NCBI RefSeq assembly: GCF_015776785.2
Contig: NZ_LFMD02000007.1
Location: 1,083,635 to 1,147,634, forward strand
Direction: 5' to 3'
Length of the DNA: 64,000 nt
From: Kitasatospora sp. SUK 42
Lineage (GTDB): Bacteria > Actinomycetota > Actinomycetes > Streptomycetales > Streptomycetaceae
Position numbers and translations under genes: made by a program. The notes under the pieces are model-generated. The model ran no database searches. It was not told the DNA's origin and saw only the letters and a list, made by a program, of their open reading frames with translations. Shown piece by piece: positions 6,665-14,262 of the stretch. The first letter of the stretch is position 1. Every line of letters starts with the position of its first letter.

Positions 6665-8929
6665 TCAGCCGCGCGCGGCGGTGACGGCGGCGCCCAGCGC
6701 CTCCTTGATCCGGGGGCCGAGCCGGGCGAAGCCCAGCTCCTTCATGGCCGCCCGCAGCAGCTCCTCGTTGCTCCGCTTCGTACCGTCGCCGTCCACCCAC
6801 CGGACGACGGCGAGCAGTTCGTCGGCCGAGTAGGCGGTCACGGGGCGGCCGGGGGTGAAGTCCGGCTTCGCGGGACGGCCGATGGAGGCCTCCTCGACGG
6901 GCACCTCGACGGGCGCCTCGGCGGCGGGGGCTTCCTCGACGGGCTCCGCAACGGCCTCGGGCTCGACGGCCGGCTCCTCGACCTGGACGGCCGGGGCTTC
7001 CTCGGCGACCGGCTCGACGACCTCGGCCCCGACCTCGGCGGCCGACTCCTCGGCTACGAGCGCCTCCGGCTCGGCAACCGGCTGCTCAGTCTCAGCAGCA
7101 GGCTCCTCGACGGCCACGGCCTCGGGCTCGGGCTCGACCTCGGCAACCTCGGCTGCGGACTCCTCGACCTCAACCACCGGAGCCTCGGGCTCGACCTCAG
7201 CCGCCTCCGCCGACGCGTCCTCGACGACGTCGGCCTCGGCAGCGGGCTCCTCGGCCTCGACGACCGGAGCCTCAACAACCTCGACGACCGACTCCGCAAC
7301 GGCGACGGCCTCAGGCTCAACCTCCACGACCTCCGCCGACACGTCCTCGACGACGTCGACCTCGGCAACGGGCTCCACGACCTCAACCACCGGAGCCTCA
7401 ACAACCTCGGCCACCGGCTCGACCTCAGCCGCCTCCACCGGCACGTCCTCGACGACGTCGACCTCGGCAGCAGGCTCCACGACCTCAACCACCGGAGCCT
7501 CAACAACCTCGGCCACCGGCTCGACCTCAGCCGCCTCCACCGACGCGCCCTCGACGACGTCGACCTCAGCAGCGGGCTCCACGACCTCAACCACCGCGGC
7601 TTCGTCCGCAGCAACGGCCTCGGCCAGCGCAGCGCTCGCGGTGGCCACCAGGTCGTCGGCGGCCGGGGAGGGTGCGGGGAGGGAGACCACGGCGGCCGGG
7701 GCGTCCTCCGCCGGCTCCACCGCGGCCGGCTCGGCCTCGGCGGAGTCCGCGTCCGAACCCGGCGCCGCCTCGACGGTCTCCTCGGCAGCGGACTCAGCCT
7801 CGGTCTCAACCTCAACCTCAACCTCGGCCTCAACCTCGGCGGCCGGCTCCTCCACCGGAGCCGGCACCTCCTCCACCAGCCCGTCCCGCTGGCCGCCCGC
7901 CAGCGCCTGACGGGCAGCGGCCTCAGCAGCGGCCTCCTCGGCATCGGAGGCCTCGGCGACGGCCGGCTCCTCGGCCCCCGCGAGCCCGTCCCGCTGCCCG
8001 CCGGCCAGCGCCTGGCGGGCCGTGAAGGCGGCCTCGGCGGCGCGGCGGTCGGCCTTGGCGGCGGCGAGCTCGGTGAGCAGGTCGCCGAGGCCAGCGTCCT
8101 CCAGGCCGGTGCGCAGGCCGCGGATGGTGGGGAGGCGGTAGAGGGTGCCCTCGTCGGCGGCGAGCCGCTCGACCAGGTCGATCAGTTCGGCGAAGGCGAG
8201 CCCGTCCAGGTCGTGCTCGGGCAGAAGCCGGTCGAGGCCGCGCAGGCCGGTGTTGATCCCCTCGAAGGCCTGCGCGGTGCGCTCGACCAGGGCGCCGTCG
8301 GCGGGCACGGTCGGGAGGGTGCCGGAGGGAGCGAGGGCGGCCCAGGCCCGGCGCTCGATCTCGGCGGAGGTGAGGGCCTCGTGCAGGTCCTCGCGGCGGA
8401 CCTTGCGGTCGGTGGCCAGGGCCGCGGCCTGTTTGCGCAGCGAGCGGCCGCGGAGCCAGGAGAGCTTGACGCCGTTCTCGCGGCGCCAGGTGCTGTCGGC
8501 GGTGGCGGCGGCGAGGGCGACGAGGTCCGCGTCGTACGCGGCGGTGGTGAGGGTGGCGGACGTGCGGTGCACCCGGTGGAGCATCTCGACCAGCAGCGCG
8601 GTCTTGGCGACGGTGTCGGGCTCGTCGAGCTTGGCCTCGGCGGCCAGCGCGGTCACGGCTTCCCACGTCTGCTGGAGGTCGCAACCCCGCAGTTCGGCGA
8701 GCGCGGTGGAGGCGGCGCGGGCGTCCTCGGGGGTGGCGACGGTGTCGACGGCCGCGTACCAGGCGTGGGTGTCGGCGCTGAGCGTGAAGGCCCCGAGTTC
8801 GGCGTAGCGGCCGAGGTCCTCGCGGAGGTCGGGCTCCGCGGCGGCGTCCTGGGGGTCCTTGACGTCTGCGGCGTCGGCGACATCCGCCGGGTCGGCTGCG
8901 TCGGCGTTGCGCGAGTGAAGCACTGTCAT
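6665..8929 (-). CDS. Acidic repeat protein with helicase-like flanking regions, no ATPase
   Basis: 754 aa, start at 8929 (MTVLHSRNADA). Three parts are visible. Residues about 30-300 are helical and include TWRRENGVKLSWLRGRSL and EDLHEAL. From memory this resembles the accessory region of large actinobacterial SF1-type helicases. Residues about 330-680 form a long acidic Val/Glu/Ala region with 34-residue repeats (VEVVEPAAEVDVVED type). The last 70 residues are a compact domain (DELLAVVRWVDGDG, ELGFARLGPRIKEAL) also recalled from the C-terminus of such helicases. No Walker motifs are present. It is cytoplasmic by appearance and its function is unknown. No operon partner. Confidence 0.7.
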   Translation of the reverse strand: MTVLHSRNADAADPADVADAADVKDPQDAAAEPDLREDLGRYAELGAFTLSADTHAWYAAVDTVATPEDARAASTALAELRGCDLQQTWEAVTALAAEAKLDEPDTVAKTALLVEMLHRVHRTSATLTTAAYDADLVALAAATADSTWRRENGVKLSWLRGRSLRKQAAALATDRKVRREDLHEALTSAEIERRAWAALAPSGTLPTVPADGALVERTAQAFEGINTGLRGLDRLLPEHDLDGLAFAELIDLVERLAADEGTLYRLPTIRGLRTGLEDAGLGDLLTELAAAKADRRAAEAAFTARQALAGGQRDGLAGAEEPAVAEASDAEEAAAEAAARQALAGGQRDGLVEEVPAPVEEPAAEVEAEVEVEVETEAESAAEETVEAAPGSDADSAEAEPAAVEPAEDAPAAVVSLPAPSPAADDLVATASAALAEAVAADEAAVVEVVEPAAEVDVVEGASVEAAEVEPVAEVVEAPVVEVVEPAAEVDVVEDVPVEAAEVEPVAEVVEAPVVEVVEPVAEVDVVEDVSAEVVEVEPEAVAVAESVVEVVEAPVVEAEEPAAEADVVEDASAEAAEVEPEAPVVEVEESAAEVAEVEPEPEAVAVEEPAAETEQPVAEPEALVAEESAAEVGAEVVEPVAEEAPAVQVEEPAVEPEAVAEPVEEAPAAEAPVEVPVEEASIGRPAKPDFTPGRPVTAYSADELLAVVRWVDGDGTKRSNEELLRAAMKELGFARLGPRIKEALGAAVTAARG
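7339..7601 (-). repeat. 102-bp tandem coding repeat
   Basis: Units beginning at 7345, 7447 and 7549 are nearly identical at the DNA level and are spaced exactly 102 bp (34 codons). A diverged fourth copy lies near 7219, offset by 126 bp. The identity at silent positions points to recent duplication or gene conversion. Confidence 0.85.
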
Positions 8930-9134
8930 GTGAGGTCCGGTTCTGGGCGACGACGGCGGGGCTGGCGGCGAGGGGGCGGCGGACCGGTTGCGCGGGGTGC
9001 CCCGGGCCGGGGCCGGGGGGCGCGCGGTCGGGCCGCCGGTTGTGGAGGCCCAGAATACGGGTGCCCGTTCGAGCCTTGCACGCACCCACCGCCGCGGCGG
9101 GCCGGTGTCGTGTGCCATACCGCCCGCCTGGCCG

Positions 9135-10727
9135 CTACTCGGGAGGGCCACCCGGGTGGTCTTGCGCTGGTCCGGACGGGTGGCGGGGGTGCTCCGTCCG
9201 GGGTGGGCGGGGCCGCCGCAGCCGGTCGAGCGGGACGTGACGGGTGGGGCGGGCGGGCCGGCCGAGCGGCGGCCGGTACCCGGCCCGGCTGAGGGTGGTC
9301 AGGTCAACCGGTGCGAGGTACTCGTGGAGCGCGGTGCGGTGCCACCACGCGCCGGTTTCCCGCAGTTCGCGCCATCCGGTGAACCGGTAGAGGTAGAGGG
9401 TCGCCCGGACGTGGGTCGGCGGGGTGTCGGGGAAGGGGTTGTGGCGCAGCAGTCGCAGGGTGGCCCGGTCGCCGGCCAGCAGGCGGGCGACGAAGGGCAG
9501 GAACCAGGGGTGGGCGTAGGTGGGCGAGATGCCGGCGAACCACATCAGCCAGTCGAGCCGCAGGTGGTAGGGGGCGTACTGGCGCGGAAGACGGCGCACG
9601 TCGCCGGGTTTGCCCTTGAAGCCGTACTCGCGCCAGACGGTGTGGGGGGTGAGGAGGGCCTCGTCGGTGCCCTCGACCACGACCTCCTGGCGCAGTCGGC
9701 TGATGCTGCCGAAGGCGCCGTAGGTGTTGACGAGGTGCAGCCGGTTGAAGGAGCGGTTCATCACCTGGCCGCGGGAGACCAGGTTGCGCACCGGCCAGTA
9801 GCTGAGGACGACGATGAGGACGGTGAGCGCGATCACCAGCACCTGGTACCAGACGGGGGCTCCGGGGCGGGTGCGGGTGTGGACGGGCAGGCCGAGGCGG
9901 GCCGGTTCGACGGCGGCGAGGGCGAGGACGATGGTCAGCCAGTTGAGCCAGGCGAAGTTGCCGGAGGCCACCAGCCACAGCTGGGTGGCGACGACGGCGC
10001 AGGCCGCGTAGGTCGCGACCGGCTGTGGGAGCAACAGGCAGACCGGTACGACGAGTTGGACGAAATGATTGGCCGCGACCTCGGCCCGGTGCACCGGGTC
10101 GGGCAGGTGGTGGAAGAACCAGCTGAGCGGTCCGGGCATGGGCTGGGTCTCGTGGTGGTAGCGCAGGCAGGTCAGGTCGCGCCAGCAACGGTCGCCGCGC
10201 AGTTTGATCAGTCCGGCGCCGAACTCGACCCGGAAGAGGAGCCAGCGCAGCAGCCACAGCACCAGGGTCGGCGGGGCGGTGTCGGCGTTGCCCAGGAAGG
10301 CGGCGAGGAAGCCCGCTTCGAGCAGCAGGGACTCCCAGCCGAAGGAGTACCAGGTCTGCCCGACGTTGACGATGGAGAGGTAGAGGACCCAGAGCACCGC
10401 CCAGAGGAGGATCGACGCCCACAGCGGGACGGCGTCGCCGAGCCCGGCGGCGACGGCGGCGGCCAGGGCGGCTCCGCTCCACGCGACGGCGGCGAAGAAG
10501 CGGTCGCTGTAGTGGAGGTGGAAGATGCCGGGCGCCCGGCGGAACGGGACGCGGGCGGTGAAGCGGGGCACCGGCAGCATGCCGTCGGCGCCGATGAGGG
10601 CGCGGAACTGTGCGGCGGCGGCCAGGAATCCGATCAGGTAGAGGCCGGCGAGCAGGCGTTGGACGAGCAGCCGGCTCAGCCAGTAGTCGGGGGCGGCGAA
10701 CCAGTCCATGCGGCCCATGCCTACCAT
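9135..10727 (-). CDS. Lipase maturation factor (LMF1)-like membrane protein
   Basis: 530 aa with about eight to ten membrane segments. The family motifs run GADGMLPV, GQTWYSFGWESLLLEAGFLAAF, LFRVEFGAGLIKLRGD, WRDLTCLRYHHETQPMPGPL, FNRLHLVNTYGAFGSI, YGFKGKPGDV and HLRLDWLMWFA. LMF1 of animals helps fold secreted lipases in the ER; bacterial homologues are frequent in actinobacteria and their client is unknown. Three in-frame ATGs (10727, 10718, 10709) lie close together; the first is used here, but 10718 has a slightly better upstream GGTAGG. The C-terminal 60 residues are Pro/Arg-rich and poorly conserved in character. Confidence 0.85.
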   Translation of the reverse strand: MVGMGRMDWFAAPDYWLSRLLVQRLLAGLYLIGFLAAAAQFRALIGADGMLPVPRFTARVPFRRAPGIFHLHYSDRFFAAVAWSGAALAAAVAAGLGDAVPLWASILLWAVLWVLYLSIVNVGQTWYSFGWESLLLEAGFLAAFLGNADTAPPTLVLWLLRWLLFRVEFGAGLIKLRGDRCWRDLTCLRYHHETQPMPGPLSWFFHHLPDPVHRAEVAANHFVQLVVPVCLLLPQPVATYAACAVVATQLWLVASGNFAWLNWLTIVLALAAVEPARLGLPVHTRTRPGAPVWYQVLVIALTVLIVVLSYWPVRNLVSRGQVMNRSFNRLHLVNTYGAFGSISRLRQEVVVEGTDEALLTPHTVWREYGFKGKPGDVRRLPRQYAPYHLRLDWLMWFAGISPTYAHPWFLPFVARLLAGDRATLRLLRHNPFPDTPPTHVRATLYLYRFTGWRELRETGAWWHRTALHEYLAPVDLTTLSRAGYRPPLGRPARPTRHVPLDRLRRPRPPRTEHPRHPSGPAQDHPGGPPE

Positions 10728-11026
10728 CGGCGGCCGCCGGTCGGGCCCGGCCGGGGCGCGGGCGGCGGCCGGTTCACCCACTCGGCCCGGACGGACGAAC
10801 GGACTGCGAACGGGCGAACGGGCGGCGGACGAACGCGCGGGCAATGGACGGGCGGCGGACGAACGCGCGGGCCGCGAAGTGCCGTGAACCGTACGGCCCC
10901 GGACGGCACCGCGGCGGGGAGCCTCTCCTCGGGGGTGAGAGGCGCCCCGCCACGGCGGTGGTCGGTACGGGTGGTGGTGCGGACGGGTGGAGCCGCGGTG
11001 CCGCGCACGGGCGGCGGGTCGGGGGT
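10728..11026. other. Intergenic region with a 25-bp direct repeat
   Basis: About 300 bp between two minus-strand genes. A 25-bp direct repeat occurs at 10818-10842 and 10848-10872 (period 30), and a terminator-like hairpin lies at 10915-10949. Promoter elements for the lipase maturation factor gene should be here, but none was convincing. Confidence 0.5.
10915..10949 (-). terminator. Hairpin after the GAF/PAS sensor gene
   Basis: A 13-bp stem with one mismatch (10915-10927 with 10937-10949) and a 9-nt loop, about 80 bp downstream of the sensor stop codon. Confidence 0.5.
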
Positions 11027-12103
11027 TCAGCTCGGCAGGACGAGTCCGGACCCGCCGGCGATGCCCGGACGGCCGGCCGAGGTGGCGGAGCCGTTCTGCT
11101 GGAGCCGGTCGACCAGGAGCGCGGCGAGGGTGCCGAGCTCCTCCTCGGTGCGGGACTGCGCGGTGACGTCCATGCCGACGGTGAGGACACCGTTGACCTG
11201 GCCGGTGCGCGCGGCGCGCAGCGGGGTGCAGGTGAAGCTGAAGATCTGCTGGATGCGCTGCGCCTCGGGGCGGCCTGACTGGATCCGGACGTTGTTGAGG
11301 ACGGTGGTGCGGCCGGTGTGGTACGCCTCGGCGACGGCCTGCTGGAGGCCGGCCCCGCCGAGCTGCGGGTAGGCCGAGCCGATCGACCCGTACGCCACCG
11401 GAGCGCCGAAGGTGTCGGCGTGCTGGGCGTTGGCGTAGCGGATCTCCTGGCCGGGGCCGTCGGTGAGCATGATGGGGAACGGGGAGCCGTCGAAGGCGGC
11501 GAACATCTCCTGCTGCTGGGCGAGCAGGTTGTCGCGCAGCCGGATCTCGGAGAGCAGCGCCTCGGCGAGGTGCTGGATGTCGCGCAGCCGCTCGCGCCCC
11601 CACTGCCGGGGTTCCCGGTCGAGGACGCAGACGGTGCCGATGACGGTGTTGGTGTCGTCGACGAGGGGGGCGCCGAGGTAGGCCCGGACGCCGAGTTCGT
11701 CCACGACCGGGTTCCCGGCGAACCGGGGGTAGGCGAGGATGTCGTCCAGCGCGAGGGGTGAGCGCTGGGCGACCACATGCGGGCAAAAGCCGTGGCTCAA
11801 CGGCATCTGCCGGGTGGGCAGGTCGAAGGCGATGCCCCGGTCCGCCCAGGAGGCGCCTTCTTCGACCGCCGCCTCGTTCGAGTTTGGCGGAATGTAGAGC
11901 CCCCGGAACATCTGGCGCTCGTCGTTGATGAAGTTGACCATCGCGATGGGAGCGCGGGTGATGCTGGCTGCCAGGTGGGCGAAGCGGTCGAAGGCCTCGT
12001 CCGCGGACGGTTCGTTGAGACCCAGGCTGCGCAGCCTGCGGGTCCGCTCGGACTCCCCGGCGGCACCCGGGAACTGGCCTTGAGTGCTCATCACATCAGT
12101 CAT
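11027..12103 (-). CDS. GAF-PAS sensor protein
   Basis: 358 aa from the ATG at 12103; starts at 12124, 12112 and 12091 are also possible. Residues about 20-190 form a GAF domain (FDRFAHLAASITRAPIAMVNF, RYLGAPL-type segment AYLGAPLVDDTNTVIGTVCV). A PAS-like domain follows (about 205-330: PFPIMLTDGPGQEIRYANAQH, FSFTCTPLR...GVLTVGMDVTAQ). No kinase, phosphatase, GGDEF or DNA-binding domain is present, so it is a stand-alone sensor or an adaptor for another protein. A well-formed promoter lies just upstream. The ligand cannot be predicted. Confidence 0.8.
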   Translation of the reverse strand: MTDVMSTQGQFPGAAGESERTRRLRSLGLNEPSADEAFDRFAHLAASITRAPIAMVNFINDERQMFRGLYIPPNSNEAAVEEGASWADRGIAFDLPTRQMPLSHGFCPHVVAQRSPLALDDILAYPRFAGNPVVDELGVRAYLGAPLVDDTNTVIGTVCVLDREPRQWGRERLRDIQHLAEALLSEIRLRDNLLAQQQEMFAAFDGSPFPIMLTDGPGQEIRYANAQHADTFGAPVAYGSIGSAYPQLGGAGLQQAVAEAYHTGRTTVLNNVRIQSGRPEAQRIQQIFSFTCTPLRAARTGQVNGVLTVGMDVTAQSRTEEELGTLAALLVDRLQQNGSATSAGRPGIAGGSGLVLPS

Positions 12104-12527
12104 GGCGCACATGTAATCAGACATCCGGGCGTCACGGTGCGACCGGGACCGTTCGTAAGCCCTTGCTGATGAACAGTCAAAACGGCATGTGAGCGGCCGA
12201 CTGCGGACGGTCCGAAGGGCCGACATCGATTCCCGGCCAGTCGTGGCTCGAAACCCCTCAGGAAAAGAACGGGTCGAATTCCGCCAATCCAAGATCGACT
12301 ATGTGTGGAGTCGGTGTGCACATATGACAATGAGCCCTGCCGAAGACACGGACGGTAGTACCCGACCCCGGGAGACCCCGTTCCAAGGTCCGCATGCACC
12401 CGGTTGCAATGGGGCGATCGGCCGCCACACCTCCCCACCCCCACCGAATCCCCGGGGGGCGCGGCCGGAGCGGCATCGTCGGCGCGAACGGAGGCACGAC
12501 ACCCACCGAGGACGAGAGGACCAGAGC
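12104..12527. other. Divergent intergenic region
   Basis: 424 bp between the sensor gene (minus) and the acyl-CoA dehydrogenase gene (plus). It contains the sensor promoter (12152-12180). For the dehydrogenase side I see only a good ribosome-binding site (GAGAGGA, 7 nt before the start). An open frame running from 12189 into the dehydrogenase gene is not believed to be translated. Confidence 0.5.
12152..12180 (-). promoter_or_regulatory. Housekeeping-type promoter of the GAF/PAS gene
   Basis: On the minus strand TTGACT (12180-12175) and TACGAA (12157-12152) are separated by exactly 17 nt, close to the sigma-70/HrdB consensus. Transcription would begin near 12145, 21-54 nt before the candidate start codons. 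Confidence 0.6.
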
Positions 12528-13802
12528 ATGGCGATGGACTACTTCACCGATGAACGGCACGAGAGCCTCCGGGCGGAGGTCCGTGAGTTCGCGGAGAAGG
12601 AGGTACGTCCGCAGGTGGCCAGGATGGAGGCCGACCGGGAGATCGAGTTCGAGCTCTCGCGCGAGATCGCCCGCCGGGGCTGGATCGGCGTGACGATCCC
12701 GAAGGAGTTCGGCGGCCTGGGGCTCGGGCACCTCGCCAAGACCGTCATCGTGGAGGAACTGGCCCGGGTCAGCGGCGCGATGGGCGCGATGGCCCAGGCC
12801 TCGCAGCTCGGCGTCGCCAAGGTCATCCACTTCGGCTCGAACGCCCAGCGGCGCGAGTGGCTGCCGAGGTTCGCCTCCGGGGAGTCCCTGCCGACCATCG
12901 CGGTCACCGAGCCCGAGTCCGGCGGCCACGTGCTCGGCATGGCCGGCACCGCCCGCCGCGAGGGCGACGAGTACGTGCTCAACGGCCGCAAGGTGTTCGT
13001 CGGCAACTCGCACATCGGCGACGTCCACGGCGTGGTCTTCCGCACCGGCGAGGGCAGCCGGGGGCTCTCCGTCTTCCTGGTCGAGAGCGACCGGCCCGGC
13101 TTCCGCGCGGGCGACAGCGGCACCCAGGGCGGGCTGCACGGCTTCAGCTTCGGCGAACTCGTCTTCGAGGACTGCCGCGTGCCGGCGCGCAACCGGCTCG
13201 GCGAGGAGGGCCAGGGCCTCGACGTCGCCTACTCCTCCTCCACCCTGTACGGCCGGCTGAACCTCGGCGCCGTCGCGCTCGGCATCCACGTCGCCGTCGT
13301 GGAGGACACCGTCCGCTACGCCGAGGAGCGGGTGCTGTACGGCAAGCCGCTCAACCAGCTGAACAGCGTCGCGCTGAAGCTCGGCGAGATGCAGTCCCGG
13401 CTGATGACGGCCAAGCTGGCCGTCTACCACGCCTCGCACCTGCTCGACCTCGGCGAGCCCTGCGACGCCGAGCTGATGAACGCCAAGCTGATCAACACCG
13501 AGTACGCGATGGACTCGGCGCGCACCGCGATGGAGATCTTCGCCGCCCGCGGCACGCAGGAGGAGCACAACATCATCCGCTACCTGCGCGACGCCACCCA
13601 CATCTACGCCCCCGCCGGCACCTCCGACGTCCAGAAGCTGCGGCTCGGGCAGGTGGCCTCCGGCACCTACGGCAAGCAGTGGTCGGCCGAGCTGTCCGAC
13701 GTGGCGAGCTGGGCGTGGACCGAGCTCAACCAGCTGGAGGCCGAGGCGGCGGGGCGGAGGGGGCCGGGCGCGCAGGTGGTGCAGATGCCGCTGGCGGGCT
13801 GA
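12528..13802 (+). CDS. Acyl-CoA dehydrogenase-like flavoprotein
   Basis: 424 aa, full length for the family. The start at 12528 has GAGAGGA upstream. The helical N-domain is followed by VTEPESGGHV (flavin/substrate motif), a beta-barrel (VLNGRKVFVGNSHIGDVHG) and the C-terminal helical domain (YGRLNLGAVALG, GKPLNQLNSVALKLGEMQ). It should oxidise an acyl-CoA or acyl-carrier substrate with FAD. At the usual catalytic-base position the typical YEGT is replaced by YAPAGT (about residue 360), so the canonical Glu is missing. The base may lie elsewhere or the reaction may differ. It stands alone, followed by a terminator. Confidence 0.85.
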   Translation: MAMDYFTDERHESLRAEVREFAEKEVRPQVARMEADREIEFELSREIARRGWIGVTIPKEFGGLGLGHLAKTVIVEELARVSGAMGAMAQASQLGVAKVIHFGSNAQRREWLPRFASGESLPTIAVTEPESGGHVLGMAGTARREGDEYVLNGRKVFVGNSHIGDVHGVVFRTGEGSRGLSVFLVESDRPGFRAGDSGTQGGLHGFSFGELVFEDCRVPARNRLGEEGQGLDVAYSSSTLYGRLNLGAVALGIHVAVVEDTVRYAEERVLYGKPLNQLNSVALKLGEMQSRLMTAKLAVYHASHLLDLGEPCDAELMNAKLINTEYAMDSARTAMEIFAARGTQEEHNIIRYLRDATHIYAPAGTSDVQKLRLGQVASGTYGKQWSAELSDVASWAWTELNQLEAEAAGRRGPGAQVVQMPLAG

Positions 13803-14262
13803 ACCCGTCCGGCCCGACGGGCCGACGGGCCGAAGCGCCGAAGCGCCGAAGCGGCCCGCGGGGCCAACGTGTCGAACGGCCGCCAACGTTCGGCCCGTCG
13901 ATTGTTCGCCCTGCTCCTGACGGCTCTCCGGGAGGTCCCGCCGCCTCCCGGGGAGCCGTCTCCGCTTCGCGGCAACCGCGCTGAGCTGCGACGTTCCGTC
14001 AGCGAACACCCGCGTCCGAAAAGAGCGACGCCGCCATCGGCCGTTCACATATCGTCAGTTGATGTTGCGATGAGGGCACCCGGGACTGATAGGTTTCCTG
14101 CCGTCGGCGGCCGTGCAGCACCCCGTCCGGACGGTGACACCGCGTCACCGACTCCGGCAACCCCGGCCCCGGCGCCCTGAAGCCCGACCGGGCCTCCCGG
14201 GCCGACCGCGCCGTTCGGCCCCGCGACCCGGCCTGCAACTCGGCCCTGCAACAAGGAATCAG
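13803..14262. other. Intergenic region before the conservon
   Basis: 460 bp. It opens with four 8-bp units of GCCGAAGC type (13821-13852), then has the terminator at 13919-13960, and then a less GC-rich stretch (14040-14110) that probably holds the conservon promoter. No convincing -35/-10 pair was found there. Confidence 0.5.
13919..13960 (+). terminator. Terminator hairpin after the acyl-CoA dehydrogenase gene
   Basis: A 17-bp stem with one mismatch (13919-13935 with 13944-13960) and an 8-nt loop, 117 bp downstream of the stop. Confidence 0.7.

Noticed and set aside
6623..9292. An 889-codon plus-strand frame opposite the acidic repeat protein
   Set aside because: Leucine/glycine-rich shadow of the repeat gene; the minus-strand frame has a proper start and recognisable end domains.
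12189..12527. N-terminal extension of the acyl-CoA dehydrogenase
   Set aside because: The added residues are not family-like and the start at 12528 has a good ribosome-binding site.
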